A model generated the notes under the pieces. That model was not told the DNA's origin, did no database searches, and was given only the letters and a program-made list of their open reading frames with translations. Both the position numbers and the translations under genes were made by a program. 20,970 nucleotides of DNA from JAZLJD01 sp045617725 (GTDB lineage Bacteria > Bacillota > Clostridia > Lachnospirales > Lachnospiraceae), in contig JAZLJD010000049.1 of the NCBI GenBank assembly GCA_045617725.1, forward strand, positions 1 to 20,970, written 5' to 3'. This document shows positions 1 through 8,488 of this stretch, piece by piece; positions within the stretch are counted from its first letter, which is position 1; each line of letters begins with the position of its first letter.

Positions 1-67
1 AGGCTGCGAATATGTCGGTTTGACGTCGCGGGGCGCTGCGCAGACAGTTTCTATGGCCGCTAAATCA
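1..67 (-). repeat. Degenerate inverted copy of the 88-bp intergenic repeat
   Basis: Read on the - strand, this stretch matches the repeat at 173-243. The first 21 bases agree at all but about two positions with the reverse complement of 223-243, and the stretch around 48-64 (CAGTTTCTATGGCCGCTAAA) matches the reverse complement of the repeat's start with one insertion and one substitution. The middle is poorly conserved. With the copy at 173-261 it makes a large imperfect inverted repeat. It may continue before the window. No function can be assigned. Confidence 0.6.
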
Positions 68-80
68 CCTTCCGCGCACC

Positions 81-165
81 GAAGCCCAACTCACTCGCTC
101 ACTGATGTGAGCTCGTTCAAACAAGTGGGCTTCTCAAATCGACGTGTTGGAACACCGCCGATTTG
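81..165. other. Cluster of inverted repeats / potential hairpins
   Basis: Three nested or adjacent inverted repeats can be read directly. GAAGCCCA (81-88) pairs with TGGGCTTC (126-133). Inside it GCTCAC (97-102) pairs with GTGAGC (107-112) around a 4-base loop. Next to it CAAATCG (135-141) pairs with CGATTTG (159-165), with GTGTT/AACAC (144-148/151-155) inside. There is no T-tract, so these are not ordinary terminators. They lie between the inverted and direct copies of the repeat and suggest a structured repeat element or transcript. Confidence 0.5.
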
Positions 166-172
166 TGCGCTC

Positions 173-261
173 CATGCGCTTTATCGGCCATGAAACTGTA
201 ACTGCTCGCTTTACGCGGCCGCAAACCGACACACTCGCAGCCTGCCGGGTTCCCCACGACG
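173..261 (+). repeat. Intergenic direct repeat, copy A1 (89 bp)
   Basis: This copy is nearly identical to 331-418. The differences are a three-base block (TAA versus AGC after ACTG), two single substitutions and one extra C. Both copies end in GCCGGGTTCCCCACGACG. A reading frame of 111 codons spans both copies, but they fall in different frames and translate differently, so the conservation is at DNA level and the frame is not a gene. Confidence 0.85.
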
Positions 262-279
262 TCTTTCGTGCATTCATGA

Positions 280-296
280 GACAAAAGGAACGTCCC
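280..296 (+). repeat. 17-bp motif shared with the ends of the 14471-15415 element
   Basis: GACAAAAGGAACGTCCC occurs here, again at 15399-15415, and as its exact reverse complement at 14471-14487. In all three places it is preceded or followed by a TCATGA/CGTGA-like sequence. Here it lies between the two direct repeats and lacks the attached array of 20-bp units. Confidence 0.8.
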
Positions 297-330
297 GCGA
301 TAAGCAACCGTGCCACGCTTAGCTACGCTT

Positions 331-418
331 CATGCGCTTTATCGGCCATGAAACTGAGCCTGCTCGCTTTACGCGACCGCAAACCGACACATTCGCAGCT
401 GCCGGGTTCCCCACGACG
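331..418 (+). repeat. Intergenic direct repeat, copy A2 (88 bp)
   Basis: Second copy of the repeat at 173-261, beginning 158 bases after the first. It ends about 75 bases before the rfbC start. No clear promoter or terminator was seen between it and rfbC, so rfbC could be transcribed from further upstream. The remaining sequence of 1-493 outside the listed repeats shows nothing recognisable. Confidence 0.85.
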
Positions 419-493
419 CTGCTTTAGCACTTTAATGTGCCAGAAACCCCCGTCCCCATTGGACGAAAAAATAAAGTAAGGAGATTATCTAGT

Positions 494-1036
494 ATGGGAC
501 AGATTAAGGTTGAAACCTGTGAAATTGAGGGACTTAAGATTATTACCCCCGCAGTGCACGGCGATGCACGCGGTTATTTCATGGAGAGCTATAACTACAA
601 TGATTTCAAGGAGGCCGGAATTGACAGCGTTTTCGTGCAGGACAATCAGTCGGCTTCCACAAAGGGCGTTATCAGAGGCCTGCATTTCCAGATTCGTTAC
701 CCGCAGGACAAGCTGGTGCGTGTCATTAAGGGCGAGGTGTTCGATGTTGCGGTAGACCTGCGCGTCGGAAGCCCGACTTACGGACAGTGGCATGGAGAAA
801 TCCTCAGCGAGGAGAATAAGAAGCAGTTCTTCGTTCCGAAGAATTTTGCACACGGCTTCCTTGTTTTGTCCGACTATGCCGAATTCTGCTATAAGGTAAC
901 CGATTTCTATCATCCCGGCGACGAGGGCGGCCTTCCCTATGACGACCCGTCTATCGGAATCAAGTGGCCCATCACTCCGGATATGAAATTAATCTTCTCA
1001 GAGCGAGATACCAAGTGGAGACCGTTAAATGCCTGA
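494..1036 (+). CDS. rfbC: dTDP-4-dehydrorhamnose 3,5-epimerase
   Basis: RfbC/RmlC is the cytoplasmic cupin enzyme that epimerises dTDP-4-keto-6-deoxyglucose at C3 and C5, the third step of dTDP-L-rhamnose synthesis. The 180-residue product has the family's usual length. Visible motifs are GDARGYF, VQDNQS, RGLHFQ with the presumed catalytic His64, FAHGF near residue 120, and a C-terminal DDPSIGIKWP segment that should carry the partner Asp. I chose ATG 494 because AAGGAG lies at 478-483, 10 bases upstream; an upstream in-frame start at 437 would add non-family sequence drawn from the repeat region. The stop overlaps the next gene by 8 bases, so translation is probably coupled. rfbA, rfbB and rfbD are not in the window. 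Its presence indicates a rhamnose-containing polymer. Confidence 0.95.
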   Translation: MGQIKVETCEIEGLKIITPAVHGDARGYFMESYNYNDFKEAGIDSVFVQDNQSASTKGVIRGLHFQIRYPQDKLVRVIKGEVFDVAVDLRVGSPTYGQWHGEILSEENKKQFFVPKNFAHGFLVLSDYAEFCYKVTDFYHPGDEGGLPYDDPSIGIKWPITPDMKLIFSERDTKWRPLNA

Positions 1037-2039
1037 AGTCAGTCGTAAAAAAAGAATAATTGCATATTCGATTGCCACTGTTTTGGCATCAGCACTTGCG
1101 CTCGTGGTGATTTTTCATCAGAATCCCCTGGCGGATCCGCAGGAAGAAGTAATCAAAAAGTGTATCGCGGCGGTTCTCATCGTTTTGGCCTATGTTGCCT
1201 TTTTGCTTCTTTACGCACGAATGCGGTATTTGCCCATTGAGCTGTGGCAGAACCGTAAGCTTATCTGGAAGCTGGCACGCAATGACTTTAAGACGCGATA
1301 TGCCGGCTCCTACATGGGAAAGATTTGGGCCTTTATCCAGCCCGTCGTTACGGTCCTTTTGTACTACTTTGTGTTCGACGTCATCTTCCAGAACCGAAGC
1401 CAGCTTGTGGCGAGCGGAATCGAAGCACCTTACGTTATGTGGCTGACCGCGGGCCTGGTTCCCTGGTTCTACTTCACGGAAGCCCTTACGAACGGTACGA
1501 ACGCATTAATCGGTTACAGCTACCTTGTTAAAAAGGTAGTGTTCAAAATCAGTATTCTTCCAATTATTAAGCTGATTGCAGCAACCTTTATCCATGCCTT
1601 CTTTGTGCTGGTTATGCTGCTTATGCACCTTCTTGTGTACGGTGCGACCCCGACGCTTTATCTTTTGCAGATTCTGTATTATTCGTTCTGCATGTTTATC
1701 TTTACGCTGGCGATTTCTTATACGACCTGCGCCATCGTGATTTTCTTTAGGGACTTAAACCAGATTATCGGCATCGTGCTTCAGATTGGAATGTGGGCGA
1801 CTCCGATTCTGTGGGACCTTGGATTTTTATCCGGCGACAAAGAGAAATACCGCATCCTGTTCAAACTGAACCCCGTGTACTACATCGTAAACGGCTATCG
1901 TATCAGCCTGTTCGGTAACACCTGGTTCTGGCAGGATTTCTATTCCACGGTATATTTCTGGATTGTCACGGTGGTTATTTTTGGCATCGGATGCTTGGTA
2001 TTTAAGAAACTGAAGCCGCATTTCGCGGATATTTTGTAA
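1029..2039 (+). CDS. ABC-2 type polysaccharide export permease (Wzm/TagG/RgpC family)
   Basis: Membrane half of an ABC exporter that moves lipid-linked polysaccharide across the cytoplasmic membrane. The 336-residue product contains the family's amphipathic entry segment (LARNDFKTRYAGSYMG, near residues 82-97), then a hydrophobic core of about six membrane segments including the GLVPWFYFTEAL and NPVYYIVNGYR motifs. It is longer than the usual 260-280 residues: about 80 extra N-terminal residues contain two hydrophobic stretches (about 10-30 and 42-64) separated by a short polar loop. ATG 1029 overlaps rfbC; no better internal start restores the ordinary length, so the extension looks real. 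The ATPase gene follows after 20 bases. The sequence alone cannot distinguish teichoic acid, rhamnan or capsule export; the neighbours favour a rhamnose-containing glycan. Confidence 0.9.
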   Translation: MPEVSRKKRIIAYSIATVLASALALVVIFHQNPLADPQEEVIKKCIAAVLIVLAYVAFLLLYARMRYLPIELWQNRKLIWKLARNDFKTRYAGSYMGKIWAFIQPVVTVLLYYFVFDVIFQNRSQLVASGIEAPYVMWLTAGLVPWFYFTEALTNGTNALIGYSYLVKKVVFKISILPIIKLIAATFIHAFFVLVMLLMHLLVYGATPTLYLLQILYYSFCMFIFTLAISYTTCAIVIFFRDLNQIIGIVLQIGMWATPILWDLGFLSGDKEKYRILFKLNPVYYIVNGYRISLFGNTWFWQDFYSTVYFWIVTVVIFGIGCLVFKKLKPHFADIL

Positions 2040-2059
2040 TTTCCCATAACGGAGTGTTT

Positions 2060-3328
2060 ATGAGTACAGAACAGAAGGCTGTCGCTATCAGCGTACAGAA
2101 CCTAAGCAAAAAATATAAATTGTACGAGAAGAATTCGGACCGGCTTAAAGAGACGTTTTCGCTTACGCGGAAATGCCTGCATAAGGAGCATTTTGCCCTT
2201 TCGGATGTGAGCCTCGATATTTACAAGGGCGAGACAGTGGGCATTATTGGTACCAACGGTTCCGGAAAATCAACGATTCTCAAGATGATTACCGGCGTGC
2301 TTTCCCCTTCCTCGGGAACGATTACGGTGGACGGCCGTATTTCGGCCCTGCTCGAGCTCGGCGCGGGCTTTAACATGGAGTACACGGGCCTTGAGAATAT
2401 CTACTTAAACGGTACGATGATCGGCTTTACGGATCGGGAGATTGATGAGAAGCTTCCCGCCATTTTGGAGTTCGCCGATATCGGGGACTTTGTACATCAG
2501 CCTGTAAAGACCTATTCTTCCGGTATGTTTGTCCGTCTGGCTTTCGCGGTTGCCATCAACATTGAGCCCGAAATCCTGATTGTCGATGAGGCTCTGAGCG
2601 TCGGCGACGTTTTCTTCCAGGCCAAGTGCTATCGTAAGTTCGAAGAATTCAAGCGTATGGGCAAGACGATTCTTTTTGTCTCCCATGATTTGTCCAGCAT
2701 TCAGAAATACTGTGACCGTGTTGTGCTGCTTAACAAGGGACACAAGCTGGGCGAGGGTACGCCCAAAGAGATGATTGATTTGTATAAGCAGGTTCTGACC
2801 GGCACCTATGCATCGGAGGAACTGCCCGAACATAAGAGCCTTGAAATCATGCAGCTTACGGGTGCGGAGGATACGGCATCCCCGCTTGTATACGGCAACG
2901 GCAAGGCAGAGATTACCTCACTTTCCATTTTGGATGAGGGAGGTCGCGAGAATGAAGTGATTGAGAAGGGAACCCGTTTCACCATTTCGGAGAAGGTTCT
3001 GTTCCATGAACGCGTGGAAGCGCCCATCTTTGCTTTTTCCTTTAAGGATGTGAAGGGAACTGAAATCACCGGAACCAATACGATGCTGGAGAAGGCATTT
3101 TTGCAGCCCGTGGAGAAGGGCGAGACGGTCTTGGTTACCTTTACGCAGGAGATGAGCCTGCAGGGCGGCGAATACTTTTTGTCCATGGGTGTTACGGGCT
3201 TTGAGAAGGAGCAGTTTGTAGTTTACAAGAGATTATATGATGTAGCCAAAATAACCGTGGTTTCCGACAAGGATACGGTCGGTTTTTATGATATGAATTC
3301 AACCATTTCGGTAACGAAGGAAGGATAG
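2060..3328 (+). CDS. Polysaccharide ABC exporter ATPase with C-terminal domain (Wzt/TagH type)
   Basis: Cytoplasmic ATPase partner of the permease just upstream. The 422-residue product shows Walker A GTNGSGKS (from about residue 64), the signature YSSGMFVRLAFA (about 152), Walker B EILIVDEALSVGD (about 170) and the switch FVSHD. After about residue 250 there is a second, beta-rich domain of some 170 residues in the position of the Wzt C-terminal domain, which in the E. coli O8/O9a exporters binds the modified end of the glycan. The fold assignment is by position and general character, not by a search. I place the start at ATG 2060, 5 bases after GGAG (2051-2054); an in-frame GTG at 2054 overlaps that site. 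The next gene begins 9 bases after the stop. Confidence 0.92.
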   Translation: MSTEQKAVAISVQNLSKKYKLYEKNSDRLKETFSLTRKCLHKEHFALSDVSLDIYKGETVGIIGTNGSGKSTILKMITGVLSPSSGTITVDGRISALLELGAGFNMEYTGLENIYLNGTMIGFTDREIDEKLPAILEFADIGDFVHQPVKTYSSGMFVRLAFAVAINIEPEILIVDEALSVGDVFFQAKCYRKFEEFKRMGKTILFVSHDLSSIQKYCDRVVLLNKGHKLGEGTPKEMIDLYKQVLTGTYASEELPEHKSLEIMQLTGAEDTASPLVYGNGKAEITSLSILDEGGRENEVIEKGTRFTISEKVLFHERVEAPIFAFSFKDVKGTEITGTNTMLEKAFLQPVEKGETVLVTFTQEMSLQGGEYFLSMGVTGFEKEQFVVYKRLYDVAKITVVSDKDTVGFYDMNSTISVTKEG

Positions 3329-3337
3329 CAGTACCGC

Positions 3338-6300
3338 ATGCATTGTGATGAGGCTTCAAAGAAAGAAATATTGAAAGCGGTAAAAAAGAGCGGCAACAAC
3401 AATTACGATGCCGCGATTTTTGCAAGACCCACCCCTGCGGGACTGTATCATCTGGCCGGAATCCGAGGCAACCTGGTGGAATGGCTTGCTCCGCCTCAGG
3501 GCGCCGGAATTCTGGAAATCGGCGCCGAAGCCGGTGGACTTACGAGCCCTCTTTTGAAGGCTTCCGGGAAAGTGACGGCTGTGGAACAGGACCGTCTGTA
3601 TGCCGATATTCTTTCCGCAAGATTTCGCACGGAGCGGGATTTTAAACTCCTTAACATGGATGTAGGTCGCGCGCTGACCGTTCTGGCCGATGCGCAGATG
3701 TACTTTTCGCTCATCGTGGTGAATCTCGACAGTGCCATGTTTTCGGCCTATAACCTTGAGATGGTCAAGGGGCTGATCGAAGCCTGCTATGACCTTCTGG
3801 ATGCCCGCGGCGTGCTTCTTTTTTTGCCCAGCAGCGAGCGGAAGACGCTCCTTCATAAGGATGCTTTTAAGAATGCGACGTTTTATGCGGCGTATCCGTC
3901 CTGCGCGTTTCCGGAGATTATCCGGTCCGCTCGGGAATATAAAAATGCCGGGGGAGAGCAGTTTGCCCTGTTTTCAAAGACCAGGCAGAACTATCCGATT
4001 TCCATTCACTACAACACGCAGCGCCGTGACTGTTTTGCCATAAGGACGGATGTTGTAAAGGATTCTCTCATGCCGGGCGGCCTTAAGATTGTGCATCATC
4101 CGATGACCTCGGAGGCCAAAAACCATATCGCGAATATGTACCGTGCGTACCTGCTTCTTTCCGAACGATACTGCCGCGACGACGGAATGATGGTACCGGA
4201 TTGTCGTAAGGATGAGGATATCCTGATTCGACCGCTGATTCATTCGAAGTCGCTTACCACCCTTTTGGATGAACGGCTTTCGGAGAATGACTACGAGGGC
4301 TTCCGGGATTTGTTTGACCGATTTTGCGAGGAACTGCGGTATGGCAGGAAGATGGCCATCAGCATCCTGAATCTGCGGTTTTCCTCGGTCCGGATTTCGG
4401 ATGACGGAACCTGGTTTTTGGACGATTGCGAGTTTTGCGTGGAGGAGAGCATTCCCCCCGAGGAGATGCTGTTCCCGGCCATTTACGAGTATGAGAGTGC
4501 CGGCGTTCCTTTAAGGGAGCAGGTCGATTTTGCCGGCCTGTACACGGCCATCGGAGTGCACGCGGAGGATATGGACCGCTATATTCGCAAGTATCGCGAG
4601 TTTGCCACCTCCATAAGCGGCAATAAGTACAGCATCGCAGAGCTTCTTGAAACCGTCAAAAATGTCAGGGAGAATGCTTCGGAAGTCACCGTACCGATCG
4701 TGGAGACACAAAACGGTAAGCCGGAGAATTCCGTAAGCAGTGCGATTCAGAAATCCGAGGATTATGTGCTGACGGCACCGCGACTTCTGTATCAGGAGCT
4801 TCACTGCCGCAGCATGCTTTTTTCCTATAAGAGGGAGCTTCATAAGAAGTGCAATGCGTACGAGGCCTTCCTTGCGGAGCACAGGAAAGAGCGGCCGCCG
4901 TATGACGGAATGCTGCTTCCGAACGTCGAAGTCATCCGCATGGACCACTTATGCGGCAATTTTACGCCCGGTCGAAGGGGTGCCCCGTATGTGGTTTTTG
5001 TATCGGGCAACGGTAAGATGACCGAGGACGCCAAAAAGGAAATCGCGTACTATTTCGAAACGCATCCGAAGGCCATGCTGGTATATGCGGATGAGGATCA
5101 TGTAAACGGCGCAGGTGGGTTCTATGCTCCCATCTTTAAGCCGGAATGGTCTCCGCACACCTTATCGGCCTTTAACTACATCGGAAATATCTGGGCCGTA
5201 AGGCGTAGCCTCCTGCCCGATTATTACTGGTTTGAATCGACCTCTTACAGAGTGAATGTATATGAATATCTTCTGTACCTTTTGGGACCCTTCACGGGAA
5301 TCTCACCGGATGCCCGAAAGGAAGGCGAAGTGGGACACATTCCCAAGGTACTGTTCCACATAAGAGAGGAAGAAGAATTCCTTTTAGGCTCCGGCAGGCA
5401 ATACGATGCCATGCGACTTCGCATAAGCCGGTTGCAGTCGAGACCTGCAGTAATCCATGAGGCGGATGGTTTTTCGCACCTAAGGTACGAGACGACGCTG
5501 GAGCCGACGATTTCCATCATCATTCCCTCCAAGGACAATCCCGAGATGCTGGAGAAATGTCTTGCAAGTATTCGGGAGTACACGGAGTACGAAGACCTTG
5601 AGATTCTCGTCACGGATAACGGGAGCTCGGCGCGGAATAAGGCACGGATTGAAAAGCTTGCGGTGAAGTATGATTTCCGATATCATTATGAACCGGCAGA
5701 ATTCAATTTTGCCGCCATCTGCAATAAAGCCGCACTGCTTGCAACCGGGGAATACCTGCTCTTTATGAACGACGATACCCGCGTAACTACGAAGGGATGG
5801 CTAAAAAGCATGTTGGGAGAGGCCATGCTTCCGGAAGTGGGTGCCGTGTCGGTCAGAATGCGATATCCGGACATGCACCGCCTGCAGCACGTGGGCATCG
5901 GTAATTTTTCCGGCTTCAGCGGAAACCTCCTGTGCGGGCGTGACGACGGACCCGTTTACTATATGGGCAATAACCGTCTGACCTATGATGTACTGGCAGT
6001 ATCGGCAGCCTGTATGCTGATTGCGGCCGGGAAATTTAAGGAGGTCGGGGCCTTTGACGAGCGATTGGCGCGTTCCCAAAACGATGTGGAACTGTGCTTC
6101 CGCCTCTTTAAGGCAGGGTATTACAATGTAGTAAGGAACGATGTCGTCCTTATTCACCACGAATCCTATTCGCGGGGTTCGGATTTACGCGATGATGCCA
6201 AAAGAAAACGTCACGAGGCGGATCTTTTGTACGTCTATGAAAAGCATCCGGACATGATCGGCTATGACCCCTTCCGGTCACCGAACCTGTGCGATTCGGG

Positions 6301-6733
6301 AGATTCCTTCTCCTGCCGGTATCCGTATAACTATGAGGAATGCAGTCACATAAAGGCAGCAGACCTTTCGAATGCGGACGGAAACCAGGAAGGCCTGGTG
6401 GTTACGGTCGAGGAAGCCATGACATGTGTGGGCAGTGAGAAAGTCAGAATTACGGGCTGGCAGTTCGTGCCGGGCATGGACAATGCATGCTTTCGTTTTT
6501 CGCTCTGCTTAAAGGGCCGTAATACCAATTATGAAATTCCCGTGGTACGCGTCTTACGCCGTGATGTGGCTGCACTGCTTCGGGGACAGCAGCACATCGG
6601 ACTTTCCGGCTTCGACTGTCGGTTTGACCGAAGGCTTCTTGAGAGCGGCGAGTACGAAATCTGGGGACACGCCGTGGGCGGCAGCAGGGCCTGCGAATTT
6701 TACAGAAACAGTGGAATTAAATTATTAATATAG
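3338..6733 (+). CDS. Methyltransferase / kinase-like / tandem GT2 fusion protein
   Basis: A 1131-residue cytoplasmic multidomain enzyme for surface glycan synthesis. Residues about 1-225 form a SAM methyltransferase-like domain with motif I ILEIGAEAG (58-66) and an acidic AVEQD strand end. Residues about 240-410 resemble the kinase-like domains in similar proteins, ending in LDDCEF (361-366), but the expected catalytic-loop Asp and Asn appear as N345 and S350 in NLRFSS. A charged, probably helical segment lies near 485-530. Residues about 545-690 look like the second half of a GT2 domain (YADEDH, FKPEWSP, IPKVLFH) without its nucleotide-binding half. A complete GT2 domain follows (about 724-960: ISIIIPSKDN, NDDT at 811-814, QNDVELCF). 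Residues about 1018-1131 are a beta-rich tail. ATG 3338 follows AAGGAAGGA by 12 bases. Which sugar it transfers, and whether the methyltransferase is active, cannot be read from sequence. Confidence 0.85.
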   Translation: MHCDEASKKEILKAVKKSGNNNYDAAIFARPTPAGLYHLAGIRGNLVEWLAPPQGAGILEIGAEAGGLTSPLLKASGKVTAVEQDRLYADILSARFRTERDFKLLNMDVGRALTVLADAQMYFSLIVVNLDSAMFSAYNLEMVKGLIEACYDLLDARGVLLFLPSSERKTLLHKDAFKNATFYAAYPSCAFPEIIRSAREYKNAGGEQFALFSKTRQNYPISIHYNTQRRDCFAIRTDVVKDSLMPGGLKIVHHPMTSEAKNHIANMYRAYLLLSERYCRDDGMMVPDCRKDEDILIRPLIHSKSLTTLLDERLSENDYEGFRDLFDRFCEELRYGRKMAISILNLRFSSVRISDDGTWFLDDCEFCVEESIPPEEMLFPAIYEYESAGVPLREQVDFAGLYTAIGVHAEDMDRYIRKYREFATSISGNKYSIAELLETVKNVRENASEVTVPIVETQNGKPENSVSSAIQKSEDYVLTAPRLLYQELHCRSMLFSYKRELHKKCNAYEAFLAEHRKERPPYDGMLLPNVEVIRMDHLCGNFTPGRRGAPYVVFVSGNGKMTEDAKKEIAYYFETHPKAMLVYADEDHVNGAGGFYAPIFKPEWSPHTLSAFNYIGNIWAVRRSLLPDYYWFESTSYRVNVYEYLLYLLGPFTGISPDARKEGEVGHIPKVLFHIREEEEFLLGSGRQYDAMRLRISRLQSRPAVIHEADGFSHLRYETTLEPTISIIIPSKDNPEMLEKCLASIREYTEYEDLEILVTDNGSSARNKARIEKLAVKYDFRYHYEPAEFNFAAICNKAALLATGEYLLFMNDDTRVTTKGWLKSMLGEAMLPEVGAVSVRMRYPDMHRLQHVGIGNFSGFSGNLLCGRDDGPVYYMGNNRLTYDVLAVSAACMLIAAGKFKEVGAFDERLARSQNDVELCFRLFKAGYYNVVRNDVVLIHHESYSRGSDLRDDAKRKRHEADLLYVYEKHPDMIGYDPFRSPNLCDSGDSFSCRYPYNYEECSHIKAADLSNADGNQEGLVVTVEEAMTCVGSEKVRITGWQFVPGMDNACFRFSLCLKGRNTNYEIPVVRVLRRDVAALLRGQQHIGLSGFDCRFDRRLLESGEYEIWGHAVGGSRACEFYRNSGIKLLI

Positions 6734-6756
6734 AAACAGAAAGAGAGGAAATAAAC

Positions 6757-8478
6757 ATGAGCTATATGGATGAATATCGTTTTTGGCTGGAGGATTCCTA
6801 CTTTGATGAGGATACCAAAGCAGAACTTAAGGCCATTGAACAGAATGAAAAGGAGATTGAGGATCGTTTTTACAAGAACCTGGCCTTCGGCACCGGCGGA
6901 CTTCGCGGTGTAATCGGAGCCGGAAGCAACCGTATGAACGTCTATACGGTTCGCAAGGCATCCCAGGGTCTTGCCAACTACATTCTCGAGCAGGGGGCAC
7001 AGGACAAGGGCGTTGCAATCGCTTACGATTCCCGCTTTATGAGCCCCGAATTTGCGGATGAAGCAGCTCTTTGTTTAAATGCGAACGGAATCAAGGCGTA
7101 CGTATTTAAGGAACTGCGTCCCACACCGGAATTGTCTTTTGCCTTAAGATACTTAAAATGTACCGCCGGCATTGTTGTAACGGCCAGCCATAATCCCCCC
7201 GAGTACAACGGTTACAAGGTTTACTGGGAGGACGGTGCGCAGATCACCGCACCCAGAGATCAGGAGGTTATTGCCCGTGTGAATGCGGTTACGGATTTCC
7301 ACAAGGTTAAGACCATGGCCAAAGAGGAGGCCGTTGCACAGGGACTTTATATTCCTGTTTTGGAAGAAATCGATGATGCTTACATGGTTGAACTCAAAAA
7401 GCAGATCATCCATCCCGAAATCATCGCGGAAGTAGCCGGCGACATTAAGATTGTTTACACCCCGTTCCACGGAACCGGTAATAAGCCCGTTCGCCGCGTG
7501 CTTTCAGAACTGGGCTTTAAGAATGTGTATGTGGTTCCCGAGCAGGAACTTCCCGATCCGAAGTTTACAACGCTTGACTACCCGAATCCCGAGGATCCCA
7601 AGGCCTTCACGCTGGCACTGAAGCTGGCTCGTGAGGTAGGTGCCGACATCGTTATGGCTACCGACCCCGATGCGGATCGCCTGGGCGTATATGCCCTCGA
7701 CAAAAAGAGCGGTGAGTATGTTTCCTTTACCGGAAATATGTCCGGCATGCTGATTGCAGAGTACCTTCTTCGCGAAAAGAGAAAGACCGGTACCATGCCT
7801 GTAAATCCCGCACTTGTAAAGACCATCGTTACCACGAATATGGCCGATGTTCTTACCAAAGCGTACGATGTTCATATGGTGGAAGTTCTGACCGGATTTA
7901 AGTATATCGGCGAGCAGATTAAGTGGTTCCTTGAGCAGAATACCTACAACTACGTATTCGGTCTTGAGGAGAGCTACGGCTGCCTGGCAGGTACCCACGC
8001 CAGAGATAAGGATGCCATTGTTGCCGTTATGTGCCTCTGCGAGGTTGCTTCCTATTGTAAGAAGCAGGGAATCACGCTTTGGGACATGATGCTTGATATG
8101 TACGAGAAGTACGGTTACTTCAAGGAAGACCTCTACACCATTACCTTAAAGGGCATTGACGGTGCAGAGCAGATTTCCGCCATCATGAGCAAGCTTCGTG
8201 CGAACCCTCCCAAGGAAATCGGCGATTACAAGGTGCTTAAGATGCGTGATTACAAGCTGGATAAGGTAATCGATCTTGCAACCGGCGAGGTAAGCTCCAC
8301 CGGCCTTCCGAATTCCGATGTACTCTATTTTGATTTGAACGATGATGCATGGTGCTGTGCACGTCCTTCCGGAACCGAGCCCAAGATTAAGTTCTACATG
8401 GGTGTTAAGGGCACTTCCTTAGAGGACGCCCGTGCCCGCGTAACGGCTCTTACGGAAGCATTGAAGGCACTCATCTAA
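6757..8478 (+). CDS. pgcA: Phosphoglucomutase / phosphohexomutase
   Basis: Alpha-D-phosphohexomutase interconverting hexose-6-phosphate and hexose-1-phosphate through a phosphoserine. The 573-residue length matches the PgcA/PGM2 branch. All four signature sites are present: the phosphoserine loop TASHNPPEYNGYK with Ser144, the metal loop TDPDADRLG with Asp303, Asp305 and Asp307, the sugar-binding GLEESYG near 402-408, and the phosphate-binding loop RPSGTEPK from Arg536. GAGAGG lies about 8 bases before the ATG. Within a polysaccharide operon its likely task is to supply glucose-1-phosphate for dTDP- or UDP-sugars, the former feeding the RfbC pathway. Substrate preference for glucose rather than mannose is inferred from length and context. 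The symbol is by similarity to Bacillus and is tentative. Confidence 0.93.
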   Translation: MSYMDEYRFWLEDSYFDEDTKAELKAIEQNEKEIEDRFYKNLAFGTGGLRGVIGAGSNRMNVYTVRKASQGLANYILEQGAQDKGVAIAYDSRFMSPEFADEAALCLNANGIKAYVFKELRPTPELSFALRYLKCTAGIVVTASHNPPEYNGYKVYWEDGAQITAPRDQEVIARVNAVTDFHKVKTMAKEEAVAQGLYIPVLEEIDDAYMVELKKQIIHPEIIAEVAGDIKIVYTPFHGTGNKPVRRVLSELGFKNVYVVPEQELPDPKFTTLDYPNPEDPKAFTLALKLAREVGADIVMATDPDADRLGVYALDKKSGEYVSFTGNMSGMLIAEYLLREKRKTGTMPVNPALVKTIVTTNMADVLTKAYDVHMVEVLTGFKYIGEQIKWFLEQNTYNYVFGLEESYGCLAGTHARDKDAIVAVMCLCEVASYCKKQGITLWDMMLDMYEKYGYFKEDLYTITLKGIDGAEQISAIMSKLRANPPKEIGDYKVLKMRDYKLDKVIDLATGEVSSTGLPNSDVLYFDLNDDAWCCARPSGTEPKIKFYMGVKGTSLEDARARVTALTEALKALI

Positions 8479-8488
8479 AGGGGACAGC

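Noticed and set aside
144..479. 111-codon open frame across the upstream repeats
   Set aside because: The two repeat copies lie in different frames within it, no ribosome binding site is present and the product resembles nothing recognisable.
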